A stretch of 64,000 nt of DNA from JAQTTT01 sp041652755 (GCA_041652755.1 JBAZGS010000001.1:62001-126000), one strand, 5' to 3'. Shown: positions 33,769 through 42,749, numbered from the stretch's first letter. The notes: a model not told the origin generated them from the sequence alone. A program made the numbers and translations.

Positions 33769-35439
33769 TCATTCATGCACAAATATCCATTGAGTTTCTT
33801 CTTTTTTAGAGTAGCCGAATTTTTCAAAATTAACAATAGTGCCAACTGGCAATTCATTAACTAATTTTTCAATAATCAATTCATGAGTAATCAATGAATT
33901 TTTGTTTATCTCGCCTTTTTCATTCATTAAGGGCAAGCCTTCGATAACTTTAATTTTGATATTATTATTGCTAATCCAGCTAACAATATTCATTCCTTTT
34001 TCAAACTCTCCTGCTTCATATTCACCAACTGCTTCTTTTCCGTCATTTTTGACAAGATTTACATTAAAACCATTTTTTAATCTGAAAGTTTTAACATTTT
34101 TGTCTAATTTGTTAATAATGAACTCTCCGTTTAATTTAATCTCAACACTGTCTTTTGAGTGATTATTCAAAGGATTAACAATTGAGCTAGGGCAATTCTT
34201 GACAGTTAATTTCATTGACTCTTCTATTTTAATTGCTTGATAATGATTCACTTTTTTTTCCAGTATTCTCCTATTGATTGCGTAAATCTTATCCATTGGA
34301 ATAGTCCTTTTTGATTTAGTAATTCCAAGCTCAATCAACAACTCTCTTAAGGTTTCAACCTGTATTCCTTTCCTTAAAAATCCTTTAACAGTTGTTAGCC
34401 TAATATCATCATAGCCTGTAACTGTTTTATCTTCAACTAATTGCCTTATGACTCTTCCTTTAGTGACTCCTCCTTCTATTTCATACCTTGAATATAGCAC
34501 GTTTTCTGGATTATTTTTTATTCCGCAATTTTTTCTAATAAGATTCTGTAACTCAACTCTTTGAGTCCAATTAGAATCCCTTAAAACATGGGTGATTAAT
34601 GAATCCTCTATTGCTGCAGTGAAATCGTACATTGGCCATATAAAATACTTGCTTCCCTGCCTGTAATGCTTGGTTTTGTTAATCCTAAAAATTATTGGGT
34701 CCCACATTGCGCTATTCTTGCTGTTCATGTCGCCTTTTAGCCTTAGCACGCACTCACCTTCCTTGTAAGTGCCATATTTCATTTTATTCCAATGCCTTAA
34801 GCTCCAGTTAACATCATTGTCAGCGCAGCTGCATCTTTTTTTATCAAAAGATTCAGAATCATCGCTTTTTTTTGGGCAAACACAAGCATAAGCGCAGTCT
34901 TTTTTGATTAAGTTTTCAGCATAAGTATAATATTCTTTCATTTTGTCAGACAAAAAATACTCACTATCGTATTTTATTTCTAAAGCTTTTAAATCCTCCC
35001 GTATTCCTTTCACATATTCTAATGTGCACTTTTCAGGGTTAGTGTCTTCGAATCTCAGTATTAATTTTCCCTCATACCTTTTAGCATAATAATCATTTAG
35101 CATGAAGCTTAATGCATGCCCTATGTGCAATTGCTTTTCAGGCCCAGGTGGCAATCTGAAACTGCATTTTTTCTTTATAATATTTGGTATTTCAGGCAGT
35201 TCATGAACTTCCTCTTTCTTGTCTAATGCATGCTTGTCTAATTTTAGCAGTTCTTTCTTTTGATTTTCAAGATTCATTTTATTTACTTCAACTATCACTT
35301 TATTAATATCAGCCATTAATTTTTTCATATCATCCTTTAGCTTAGGATTCTCTCCCAAAGCTTTAGGAACAATAGCTCCAGCTACAGCTTTCCCATCATG
35401 AGTTACTGCATTTTTTAGAGCATATAATTTAAGATTCAT
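33769..35439 (-). CDS. gltX: Glutamyl-tRNA synthetase, archaeal type
   Basis: 556 residues, class I aaRS. FRLPPGPEKQLHIGHALSF contains HIGH. LILRFEDTNPEK is typical. CVCPK and RCSC near 185-200 form a zinc-type knuckle. DFTAAIEDSLITHVLRD and the C-terminal barrels match archaeal GlnRS/GluRS. The KMSKS loop reads GGVTKGRVIRQLVED, a strong deviation from the usual LSKR. With GatDE present it should be non-discriminating, charging tRNA-Glu and tRNA-Gln. Convergent with the PQQ-like surface gene. Confidence 0.92.
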   Translation of the reverse strand: MNLKLYALKNAVTHDGKAVAGAIVPKALGENPKLKDDMKKLMADINKVIVEVNKMNLENQKKELLKLDKHALDKKEEVHELPEIPNIIKKKCSFRLPPGPEKQLHIGHALSFMLNDYYAKRYEGKLILRFEDTNPEKCTLEYVKGIREDLKALEIKYDSEYFLSDKMKEYYTYAENLIKKDCAYACVCPKKSDDSESFDKKRCSCADNDVNWSLRHWNKMKYGTYKEGECVLRLKGDMNSKNSAMWDPIIFRINKTKHYRQGSKYFIWPMYDFTAAIEDSLITHVLRDSNWTQRVELQNLIRKNCGIKNNPENVLYSRYEIEGGVTKGRVIRQLVEDKTVTGYDDIRLTTVKGFLRKGIQVETLRELLIELGITKSKRTIPMDKIYAINRRILEKKVNHYQAIKIEESMKLTVKNCPSSIVNPLNNHSKDSVEIKLNGEFIINKLDKNVKTFRLKNGFNVNLVKNDGKEAVGEYEAGEFEKGMNIVSWISNNNIKIKVIEGLPLMNEKGEINKNSLITHELIIEKLVNELPVGTIVNFEKFGYSKKEETQWIFVHE

Positions 35440-35587
35440 ATTAATTAATTTAAATCTTAAGATGAATTAAAAAGATTTGCTATACCCTTTTCCTTCCAGT
35501 GCAACAACCTTTGATTCCTATGGAACAGCCTCTGCTTCCTCTGGAAACTCTTAGTCAGTATGTATCGCCAAGAGTTCTTTTGGAATC

Positions 35588-36031
35588 TTAAATTCCAATG
35601 TCTTCATTCCATAATTTTGGATTATTTTTAATAAAACTTTTCATTAATTCTTTGCATTCTTTGCTATTAATATTAACAATCTTCACTCCATTGAGTTTAA
35701 AATACTCTTCAGGCCCTTTAAAATTAGTATTTTCTCCAATTACTATTATTGGAATTTTGTATAATAATATTGCTCCTGTGCACATCTCGCAAGGAGATAA
35801 TGTTGAATAAAGTGTGCAATGCTTGTAATCTTCATTTGTAAGCCTTCCTGCATTTTCTAAGCAATCCATCTCAGCATGAAAAATTACAGAATTCTTCTGC
35901 ACTCTTCTATTATGCCCTCTGCCTATAATATTATTATCTTTAACTAAGATTGAACCAATAGGTATTCCTCCTTCTTTTAATCCTTTCTTAGCTTCCTTGA
36001 TTGCTTCTTTCATAAAGAATTTATGATTCAT
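35588..36031 (-). CDS. Yeast-type cytosine deaminase
   Basis: 147 residues. Zinc motif FHAEMDCLENAGR and SPCEMCTGAILLYKIP, then VVIGEN-like IVIGENTNFKGPEEYF, and the end WNEDIGI. This whole series closely follows yeast FCY1 (LSPCDMCTGA, GENVNFK, EDIGE), more than TadA or guanine deaminase. It would convert cytosine to uracil. A short inverted repeat follows the stop on its strand. It fits a scavenging set with the secreted nuclease and the UMPH-1 nucleotidase. Confidence 0.8.
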   Translation of the reverse strand: MNHKFFMKEAIKEAKKGLKEGGIPIGSILVKDNNIIGRGHNRRVQKNSVIFHAEMDCLENAGRLTNEDYKHCTLYSTLSPCEMCTGAILLYKIPIIVIGENTNFKGPEEYFKLNGVKIVNINSKECKELMKSFIKNNPKLWNEDIGI

Positions 36032-36098
36032 AATTATTATAATAACCTTATCAGCAATTAAAAAAGTAATCGATATATAGTTCTATGAGACATAAAAG

Positions 36099-36248
36099 TA
36101 TTTAAATTAGCACATACATTAATAAATTTAATAAAAGTTAACCATCATTTTGGCGAATGAAGTTTAACTTACGAGATCAATTTACTTTTGGCGAAGTAAA
36201 TCATATTACGAACATTCTAAGTAGTAGTAAGTACCTACAGATTTAAAT
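36099..36248 (+). promoter_or_regulatory. Double promoter region of ftsZ
   Basis: Two TATA-like boxes precede ftsZ: TATTTAAAT at 36099-36107 and ATTTAAAT at 36241-36248. The proximal one would start near 36272, giving a 40-nt leader. The distal one would include the two TTGGCG-loop hairpins in the leader. The remaining part of the 280-bp gap (36032-36098) shows nothing else. Confidence 0.5.
36135..36201 (+). repeat. Two stem-loops with identical TTGGCG loops
   Basis: Hairpin 1: AAGTTAA (36135-36141) pairs with TTAACTT (36164-36170), then a 3x3 internal loop, then TCATT (36145-36149) with AATGA (36156-36160) closing the loop TTGGCG (36150-36155). Hairpin 2: TTTACTT (36181-36187) pairs with AAGTAAA (36194-36200) around TTGGCG (36188-36193); A36180-T36201 extends it. 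Stems differ while loops are the same, as expected for a conserved RNA or for paired protein sites (shared TTTTGGCGAA, 38 bp apart). Confidence 0.6.
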
Positions 36249-36311
36249 AGTTTTTGGTATTCACTACTGTCAAAAAAAAAATTAAAAAAAAATGGGGAGT
36301 GTGGTTAAAAA

Positions 36312-37388
36312 ATGGATTTTTTAGTGGAGAATGCTCTTAAAAATCAGGAGCAGTTTAAATTTTCAACCAGCAATAATGCTGGACAAGCAAACATTAGGGT
36401 AATAGGATGCGGTGGAGCAGGAAACAATACTGTTGCGTGGTTATACAATAAAGGCGTAGAAGGCGCAGAAACAATTGTATTAAATACTGATATTCAACAC
36501 TTGAATATAAGCAACGCTGATCAAAAAATATTAGTCGGAAAAGAACTAACAAGAGGACTTGGTGCAGGAGGAAATCCTCAAATAGGAGCTCAAGCAGTAG
36601 AAGAAAGTCAGCATGAAGTTAAGCAATTGCTTAAAGGAACAGACTTGTTATTTTTATGCGCTGGAATGGGTGGAGGAACAGGTACAGGTTCAGCTCCAGT
36701 AGTTGCAAAATTAGCTAAAGAAATGGGAAGCATAGTTATAGGTGTAGTTACAATGCCATTCAATGTTGAAAGGGCAAGAGTTGACAAAGCAGAATACGGT
36801 CTTCAGCTATTAAGAGAATATTGCGACAGCGTAATAGTTATAGATAATAATAAATTAGTGCAAATTGCAGGAAATTTGCCAATGGCTCAATCATTTGCAG
36901 TTGCGAATGAATTGATATCAACAATGATTAAAGGAATAGTTGAAACAATAGCATTGCCAAGCTTAATAAACTTGGATTTTGCAGATGTTAAAGCTATAAT
37001 GAAAATGGGAGGTTTGTGTGTAATGGGAATTGGGGAATCTTCAAGCGAGCACAAAGCAGAAGAGGCAGTAAAAAGAGCCCTAAACAATCCATTACTGGAT
37101 GTTAATTATGATGGTGCTGAAGGCGCACTAATTCACATAACTGGCGGACCTGACATGACTTTAGAAGAGGCAAGCAAGGCAGCAGAATTAATTACATCAT
37201 CATTAAGCAATGATGCTAATGTAATCTGGGGAGCAAGGATTGAGGAAGGAATGATTGGTAAGATGAGAATAATGAGCATCATTACTGGCGTTCAAAGCCC
37301 ATACATTGTAGGCCCTCAAAGATTAAACCAGATTCAAAGCCAGGGACAAACAGCTCAAAAGGAATCACTTGGAATAAGAATGATTTGA
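36312..37388 (+). CDS. ftsZ: Cell division GTPase FtsZ
   Basis: 358 residues. Tubulin/FtsZ GTPase core: VIGCGGAGNNTVAWLY, AGMGGGTGTGSAPVVA (signature loop), MPFNVERARV, and the T7-loop DFADVKAIMKMGG. The C-terminal tail is short (QSQGQTAQKESLGIRMI). It ends GIRMI, similar to the conserved tail peptide that binds SepF in archaea. It is the only FtsZ in the window and is monocistronic, with a complex upstream region and hairpins downstream. Confidence 0.97.
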   Translation: MDFLVENALKNQEQFKFSTSNNAGQANIRVIGCGGAGNNTVAWLYNKGVEGAETIVLNTDIQHLNISNADQKILVGKELTRGLGAGGNPQIGAQAVEESQHEVKQLLKGTDLLFLCAGMGGGTGTGSAPVVAKLAKEMGSIVIGVVTMPFNVERARVDKAEYGLQLLREYCDSVIVIDNNKLVQIAGNLPMAQSFAVANELISTMIKGIVETIALPSLINLDFADVKAIMKMGGLCVMGIGESSSEHKAEEAVKRALNNPLLDVNYDGAEGALIHITGGPDMTLEEASKAAELITSSLSNDANVIWGARIEEGMIGKMRIMSIITGVQSPYIVGPQRLNQIQSQGQTAQKESLGIRMI

Positions 37389-37397
37389 AACTTAGCG

Positions 37398-37434
37398 TAG
37401 CCTTTAAAAAAAATTCATTTTTGTAAAGGCTGCT
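37398..37434. repeat. Hairpin after ftsZ
   Basis: GTAGCCTTTA (37398-37407) pairs with TAAAGGCTGC (37425-37434) with one G-T pair, and the A-run/T-run loop can extend the stem. A further GCAGCCTTT lies at about 37467. The hairpin starts 9 bp after the ftsZ stop and may protect or end the transcript. Confidence 0.5.
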
Positions 37435-37499
37435 AATTTCTAATCACTCCCCCTGATTGTTATAACGCAGCCTTTCACAATTTTTTTTAAAAACCATGA

Positions 37500-37537
37500 T
37501 TCCTCCTCTAAAAGGGGAGGAATTAAGAATTTTTTTT
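37500..37537 (+). terminator. Hairpin plus T-run
   Basis: TTCCTCCTC (37500-37508) pairs with GGGGAGGAA (37514-37522) with one T-G pair around TAAAA. A run of eight T (37530-37537) follows. It lies 40 bp before the NAD kinase-like gene and likely ends ftsZ transcription. Confidence 0.55.
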
Positions 37538-37577
37538 ATAATAACCTTTATTAACTAAAACTTTTACCTAAAAATCT

Positions 37578-38330
37578 ATGACTATAAGCTTTCAGCCTGA
37601 TTATAGGCCACAGGCAAGGGAGTTGAAAAGATTCTTAAAAAAAAATAATCTCACCCAAGACATTAATTATATTATTGGAGGGGATGGGGCTTTGCTGATT
37701 TATGCCTCAAAAATTAAGCCTAATGTATTAATAAGTCCAGACTCAAGTGTAGGTTATTATGCTTTCACCAGATTAGGAAACCATCACGAAGCAATACTTG
37801 AATACTTGGATAATCCTAGCAAGTTTAATATAGAATATCCAACAATTGAATCAAAGATTAATGGAATAAAATTAGATGATTTTGCAATCAATGATGTATT
37901 AATTACTGAGGGGCTTCAGTACTTGTCAAAAATTTCAATGACTATTGGAGATACTGAAAGCTTTGAAAGCAATTCAGGACTACTGGTTTACACGCATGAT
38001 GGTTGGAGCGGATTTGCCAAGAATTTAGAAGCTAAAAAGTACGGATTAAATGAATTAGGGCTCACATCAATTGCTCCATCTAAAGGGGAATTATCAAAAA
38101 TTAAAAGCTTAGCTTTAACTGATGAGCTATCAATTAAAATCTTGCCAAGAAACAGGAAGACAAAATTTGCCATGTATGTTGACTGCAAAGATGTTAAGCC
38201 TTACAAGCATTTCTGCACAGATATAAAAAAAGTCTACATAAAGCCATATAAAATAAAACAAAATGATGAAATCACTATAATGAAAGGCAAGCCAATAATA
38301 ATTGCATTAGTTAAAGATAATATTTATTAA
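37578..38330 (+). CDS. NAD kinase-like protein
   Basis: 250 residues. IIGGDGALL is the GGDG diacylglycerol/NAD-kinase motif. DFAINDVLITEG matches the NE/D motif. SGLLVYTHDGWSGFAKN occupies the place of the usual TPTGSTAY loop but is changed. The enzyme would phosphorylate NAD to NADP. The altered loop suggests a divergent archaeal clade or altered nucleotide donor. It is followed closely by the PspC-type gene. Confidence 0.75.
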   Translation: MTISFQPDYRPQARELKRFLKKNNLTQDINYIIGGDGALLIYASKIKPNVLISPDSSVGYYAFTRLGNHHEAILEYLDNPSKFNIEYPTIESKINGIKLDDFAINDVLITEGLQYLSKISMTIGDTESFESNSGLLVYTHDGWSGFAKNLEAKKYGLNELGLTSIAPSKGELSKIKSLALTDELSIKILPRNRKTKFAMYVDCKDVKPYKHFCTDIKKVYIKPYKIKQNDEITIMKGKPIIIALVKDNIY

Positions 38331-38352
38331 TAACCCTTACCTTGAATTATTC

Positions 38353-38724
38353 ATGAAAGACAAGATTTACAAGAGCAAGAATGACAAGATAATTTTCGGA
38401 GTTTGCGCAGGAATAGCTGACTATTTTGAAATAGACCCAACAATAGTAAGGGTGATAACTGCAGTCTTATTGATTATAGGAGCCCAATTCATAATTTCAC
38501 TATACATAATTTTGGCATTAGTGCTTCCTGAAAATCCAGCAGAAAAAAAGCAAAAAACAATAAGCAAGGCTAGCAATTCTTATATGATTGGAGCCGGATT
38601 AGTGATTATTGGAGTAATAATGCTTCTTGATTCATACAACATTGTTTTATGGAGAAACCTTTGGCCTGCAATGTTGATAATAATTGGTGTAATAATAATA
38701 TGGGGAAAAAGCAAGAAAGATTAA
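38353..38724 (+). CDS. PspC-domain membrane protein
   Basis: 123 residues. KSKNDKIIFGVCAGIADYFEIDPTIVRVITAVL is the PspC signature. Three hydrophobic segments follow, the last two of LiaI/DUF5668 type. It starts a three-gene run with overlapping membrane proteins, the typical PspC-LiaI-LiaF envelope-stress layout. The next gene starts inside its 3' end (25-bp overlap). Confidence 0.85.
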   Translation: MKDKIYKSKNDKIIFGVCAGIADYFEIDPTIVRVITAVLLIIGAQFIISLYIILALVLPENPAEKKQKTISKASNSYMIGAGLVIIGVIMLLDSYNIVLWRNLWPAMLIIIGVIIIWGKSKKD

Positions 38725-39167
38725 CTAATAATTCAAGCATAATCACTGGAGTGATATTAATATTATTTGGAACTTTTTTATTGCTTGACTCTTTTAATAT
38801 CCTAAAGTTTAATGCAAACTTTGTATTAATGATAATTGGAGTGATTTTTTTACTAGCTTATTTTTTCACAAAAAAATCAGGAATGTTAATTCCAGGAGTA
38901 ATGCTTTCTCTTTTCAGCATAATACTAGTTTTTAATCTCAGCTACTTGCCTTATTTGTGGGTGATAAGCATTTCATTGTCTTTTTTTGCAGTTTATTTAA
39001 CAAAAGAAAAGTATACTTCATGGGCACTGATTCCAGGCTCAATCTTGCTTGCAATCTCCTTAATAATAATCTTTGAATATTACACCACAATTAATGCATT
39101 GCCATTAATACTGATTTTAATTGGAGCTTACTTGCTTTACAAAAATTATCTTAAGGTTAAGAAATGA
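38700..39167 (+). CDS. LiaI-like polytopic membrane protein
   Basis: About 155 residues with roughly six hydrophobic segments, beginning MGKKQERLTNNSSIITGVILILFGTF. The first helices repeat the LiaI/DUF5668 pattern (GVILILFGTFLLLDSFNIL). The frame is open upstream to 38649, but that part lies in the PspC gene and is not hydrophobic, so ATG 38700 is chosen. Overlaps the next gene by 4 bp. Confidence 0.65.
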   Translation: MGKKQERLTNNSSIITGVILILFGTFLLLDSFNILKFNANFVLMIIGVIFLLAYFFTKKSGMLIPGVMLSLFSIILVFNLSYLPYLWVISISLSFFAVYLTKEKYTSWALIPGSILLAISLIIIFEYYTTINALPLILILIGAYLLYKNYLKVKK

Positions 39168-39955
39168 GCAAATCCGGATATTCACTAATACTTATTGGAT
39201 TAATCCTGCTTGCTTATAATTATGGCTTAATTGATTTTTCAATCTTGGCAGGGCCTTTGGTTTTGCCAATAATGCTAATACTTGCAGGAAGCTTCAGCGT
39301 TTTTAAGGGTTTATTTGGGCAAAATGATTTATTAGACGTGCTCTCAAAATTTATTGGAATAATCCTATTCTTAACAATCTTTATTAATATTTTCAACCTC
39401 CCTTTAGTCATTCTTCCTAAAAATATTGATTCAATCGTTGAGCTTAACACCTCAGCCCTCAGGGTAAGTTATACTTCACTTGATTTTTCAGCAGATTTAA
39501 GCCTAGTAACCATTAACTATGAATCAGATGATAAAAATTATATTGAATCAACAGAATATTTAAGCAATTACTCGCTTTTTAATTCGTTTTCGCAATCAAA
39601 CTATGATTTCAATAATTTCTTAATAGACAACTTAGTCTTTGAGAACAATTTTGGAGAATCAACAATTATTAACTTAGCATCCCTTAATAATTCAATTTTA
39701 AATAATAATTTTGGAGAGCTAACAATTTACACTGGAACTATTGAAGGGGAAAAAGAATTAGTTATAAATAATGACTTTGGAAGTGTCAAGCTAATAATGG
39801 ATGACTCAGCTTCATACCAAATCCAATCAGATAATTCATTTGGTTCAATAATTAATAATATAGGATTAACCAGCAATACTTATTCAAATGCAACCAACAA
39901 AATCAGAATCTTTATTCATAACGTTTTTGGAACAGTGCAATTAAGCAAGCAATAA
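39164..39955 (+). CDS. LiaF-like membrane protein with Toastrack-type domain
   Basis: 263 residues. Three N-terminal membrane helices (about 5-85) precede an exported beta-rich domain with repeated ENNFGE, NNNFGEL, NNDFGSVK and NSFGS turns. This strand-repeat pattern is that of LiaF C-terminal (Toastrack/DUF2154-like) domains, which sense envelope stress with PspC partners. No histidine kinase or response regulator is nearby, so output must be by another route. Confidence 0.7.
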   Translation: MSKSGYSLILIGLILLAYNYGLIDFSILAGPLVLPIMLILAGSFSVFKGLFGQNDLLDVLSKFIGIILFLTIFINIFNLPLVILPKNIDSIVELNTSALRVSYTSLDFSADLSLVTINYESDDKNYIESTEYLSNYSLFNSFSQSNYDFNNFLIDNLVFENNFGESTIINLASLNNSILNNNFGELTIYTGTIEGEKELVINNDFGSVKLIMDDSASYQIQSDNSFGSIINNIGLTSNTYSNATNKIRIFIHNVFGTVQLSKQ

Positions 39956-40087
39956 ATGCCTCATTTAATAACTCCTTAAAGGGTTATATAATAATTATAT
40001 ACAGAATTGTTTTTCTTAATAATTAGTAAAAAATGGAGATGATAAAAAATTATAACCCAACACAGGTTCGTACATAAAATAGTGCTT

Positions 40088-40447
40088 ATGCCTGAAAACA
40101 CTAACATTTATGAATCCTTAAAGAAAATGCTAAACGATTTAGTTTTTGCAGGCACAAAAAACTGCCCATTATATTGGGAAGAATCACCTAACAATAAATA
40201 TCATATGAGTCCGGGAGAAACAATGGGGGTTGAATTTTATGCCCTCTCTAAAAGCTCTGAAACCAAAGGCTATGATTTATCTTTACAGCTTTGGCTACTT
40301 AACCCCAATCCCAAATATGAATCACTGAAACAATGCTACAGCCAAGGAGCTTTGGCTACAATTAAATTCAATGAAGATTCAGGATTAGAAAAAATAACCA
40401 AACCTGAGGAATTTAAAGAATTAATATTTAATGAGTCTTTCAAATAA
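40088..40447 (+). CDS. Hypothetical protein, 119 aa
   Basis: Unrecognised soluble protein, starting MPENTNIYESLKKML. It has a beta-rich middle (GVEFYALSKS, DLSLQLWLLNPNP). The GTG at 40082 is in frame, but ATG at 40088 is preferred. It has its own upstream region with GGAGATGAT at 40035, too far away to serve as its ribosome site. It converges with the nitroreductase gene. No motif identified. Confidence 0.5.
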   Translation: MPENTNIYESLKKMLNDLVFAGTKNCPLYWEESPNNKYHMSPGETMGVEFYALSKSSETKGYDLSLQLWLLNPNPKYESLKQCYSQGALATIKFNEDSGLEKITKPEEFKELIFNESFK

Positions 40448-40452
40448 AAGGC

Positions 40453-40992
40453 TCATAAATTCTTATTTCCCCAATTGTTGAAATAGACCATTTTGTCTAA
40501 ATCAAGCCTGCTTGGCGCTGAAGGTATATTTTTTCCATAGCCTATTGCAAACATTCCTCTTAATACAAGATCACAGTCTTGCGCTTTTATAATTCTTAAA
40601 ATCTTATCCTCATCATAAGCGCCAATCCAGCTGCTTGAAAGTCCAAGGCTTTCAGCTTCAAGCATCATGTTCTGCATTGCAATGCTGCAATTCTGAATAG
40701 AATAAGCCATTTCTCCCCTTTGGCCAAAAAGCATTCTTAGCTTGCTGTCATCGCTTAAAACAATTATTATTGCTGGAGCGTTGCTTATCCAGTATTGTCC
40801 AAGGCTGGCTTCAGATATTTGGGCTTTAATTTTATAATCAGTTATTACAACAAACCTCCAGTTCTGTACATTTCCGCTGCTAGGGCTCCATCTTCCAGCT
40901 TCTAATACTTTGAACAATTTGTCATTCTCAACATTTTTTTCAGTATAATCTCTAACGCTTCTTCTTTTTTTAATCAAATCAAGTATATCCAT
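40453..40992 (-). CDS. Nitroreductase-family FMN protein
   Basis: 179 residues. IKKRRSVRDYTEKNV with the FMN-binding RRSxRxY, WSPSSGNVQNWRFVVI, and NMMLEAESLGLSSSWIGAY are family landmarks. These dimeric NAD(P)H-dependent flavoproteins reduce quinones, nitro compounds or thiol-linked substrates. The gene is divergent from DNA ligase with a 35-bp spacer. Confidence 0.85.
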   Translation of the reverse strand: MDILDLIKKRRSVRDYTEKNVENDKLFKVLEAGRWSPSSGNVQNWRFVVITDYKIKAQISEASLGQYWISNAPAIIIVLSDDSKLRMLFGQRGEMAYSIQNCSIAMQNMMLEAESLGLSSSWIGAYDEDKILRIIKAQDCDLVLRGMFAIGYGKNIPSAPSRLDLDKMVYFNNWGNKNL

Positions 40993-41027
40993 AAGGTTTT
41001 AATTGTAAGCCACATTTTAAAATATTT

Positions 41028-42674
41028 ATGCTATTTAGTGAATTAGTCAGCCTGTTTGATAAGTTGTCAAAAACAACAAAAAGGCTTGAATTAGCAGAGA
41101 TTTTAAGCAGTTTTTTTAAGAAATTAAACTGCAATGAAATAGGATTTATAACCCTATTATGCATGGGCAAAATTTTTCCAACAATTGTGAAAAAAGAATT
41201 AGGCATAGCTAATAATTTAATGATTGAAGCAATAGCTTTGGCAAGCGGGTCAAGCAAGCAAGAGGCAAAGAAACAATGGAACATTTATGGAGATATTGGA
41301 GAAACTGCTAAAAAATTCATGAGCAAAAAAAAGCAAGTGTCATTAATAGACAAAGAATTAACAATCGCTGAATTAAAAGAAGTTTTTTACAAAATCCCAA
41401 GCATTTCAGGCAAAGGAAGCTCTGAACTGAAACTAAAACTAATAAGCAAATTATTGTCAATGACTGATGCTTCAGGAGCAATGTATTTGACAAGAATAAT
41501 GATTGGAAGCATGAGAACAGGGGTTGGGCAGGGAGTGATAAGGGATGCTTTAGCCAAAGCTTTCAATGTTAACGCTGAAAGCATTGAAAAATCCTACAAT
41601 TTATGCTCTGATTATTCCTTGGTTGCAAGGAATGCTTGCAGCAATCCTGAATTGATTATTAACCCAAAAATTAACCTTTTTAGCCCAATAAACATGATGC
41701 TTTTTTTGAAAGCTTCAAGTGTTAAAGATGCTTTTGAACGGGTTGGGAGGCCTGCAATAATTGAAGTGAAATACGACGGCATGCGCGCTCAAATTCATAA
41801 AAAAAATGAGGAAGTAATTATTTTTACACGAAGCATGGATGATGTGACAGCTCAATTTCCTGATGCGATTAAACTAATAAAAGAGTCAGTTACTGCTAAG
41901 AAAATTATTTTTGAATGCGAAATAGTTGGTTTCAGTCCAAAAACAGGCAAGCCTTTAGCTTTTCAATTCTTAAGCAGGAGAATAAAAAGGAAATATGAGA
42001 TTGAAAAAGCAATAGCTGAGATTCCTGTTAAGCTTTTCTGCTTTGATTTATTGATGCTTGAAGGCAAGGATTATTTGGATGAAAAATTCATTGACAGGCA
42101 TGAAGCTTTAAAAAAATCAATAAAAGAGAATGATGACATAATGCTTGCTAAAGGAATATTAACCAGCAGTGACTCTGAGGCTGAAAAACTTTTTCTTGAA
42201 GGAATAAAAGAGCAGGAAGGAGTGATGTTTAAAAGCTTAATAGCTTCATACAGTCCAGGTTCAAGAGTAGGTTATGGAGTTAAGCTAAAAAGCCATATGA
42301 AGGAATTGGACTTAGTTATCACTGAAGCTTATTATGGGAAAGGCAGAAGGAAAGACTGGTTTGGAAGCTACACTTTAGCATGCTATGATGCTGAGAATGA
42401 TTCTTATTTAACTATAGGCAAATTAGGCACAGGATTTAGCGATGAGCAACTGAAAGAGATGAATGAGTTAGTGAAAAAAGTGATTATTAAAAAAGAAGAC
42501 GAAAAAGTAGTGCTCTCCCCTAACATTGTTGTTGAGGTTGAATATGAAGAGATTCAAAAAAGCCCCACTTATTCCAGCGGCTATGCTTTAAGGTTTCCAA
42601 GATTAGTCAGAATCAGGCTTGACAAAGATGCTAGGGAAGCCAGCACTTTATCAATGGTTGATGAATTAAAATAA
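41028..42674 (+). CDS. lig: ATP-dependent DNA ligase
   Basis: 548 residues. An N-terminal helical DNA-binding domain precedes the adenylation domain with VEVKYDGMRAQIH (KxDGxR, active Lys near 248), FECEIVGF, FCFDLLMLEG and EGVMFKSL. The OB-fold contains VVEVEYEEIQKSPTYSSGYALRFPR. Standard archaeal LigI, joining Okazaki fragments. Size is normal. It is monocistronic. Confidence 0.95.
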   Translation: MLFSELVSLFDKLSKTTKRLELAEILSSFFKKLNCNEIGFITLLCMGKIFPTIVKKELGIANNLMIEAIALASGSSKQEAKKQWNIYGDIGETAKKFMSKKKQVSLIDKELTIAELKEVFYKIPSISGKGSSELKLKLISKLLSMTDASGAMYLTRIMIGSMRTGVGQGVIRDALAKAFNVNAESIEKSYNLCSDYSLVARNACSNPELIINPKINLFSPINMMLFLKASSVKDAFERVGRPAIIEVKYDGMRAQIHKKNEEVIIFTRSMDDVTAQFPDAIKLIKESVTAKKIIFECEIVGFSPKTGKPLAFQFLSRRIKRKYEIEKAIAEIPVKLFCFDLLMLEGKDYLDEKFIDRHEALKKSIKENDDIMLAKGILTSSDSEAEKLFLEGIKEQEGVMFKSLIASYSPGSRVGYGVKLKSHMKELDLVITEAYYGKGRRKDWFGSYTLACYDAENDSYLTIGKLGTGFSDEQLKEMNELVKKVIIKKEDEKVVLSPNIVVEVEYEEIQKSPTYSSGYALRFPRLVRIRLDKDAREASTLSMVDELK

Positions 42675-42679
42675 GAATC

Positions 42680-42749
42680 TGCATGCGCTCAACATTAATT
42701 TTCCTCCTCAATAGTTTCAGATAGGGATAACAATATCATCACGCATGCA
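42680..42749. repeat. 8-bp inverted repeat bracketing the lig 3' spacer
   Basis: TGCATGCG (42680-42687) and CGCATGCA (42742-42749) are perfect inverted copies about 54 bp apart, just after the ligase stop. Each arm also contains the self-palindrome GCATGC. This could be a large-loop hairpin or a pair of protein sites; no T-run follows. Confidence 0.35.

Noticed and set aside
35440..35587. Short Gly/Cys-rich frame on the minus strand upstream of gltX
   Set aside because: About 22 codons without a start; too short to support as a gene or fragment.
36145..36200. TTTTGGCGAA resembling a eukaryotic E2F site upstream of a division gene
   Set aside because: Archaea have no E2F; the likeness is coincidental, though the repeat itself is kept as a finding.
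39956..40087. Possible tRNA-like or riboswitch element around CAGGTTCGTAC
   Set aside because: GGTTCGTAC resembles a T-loop but no matching stems or other arms can be drawn.
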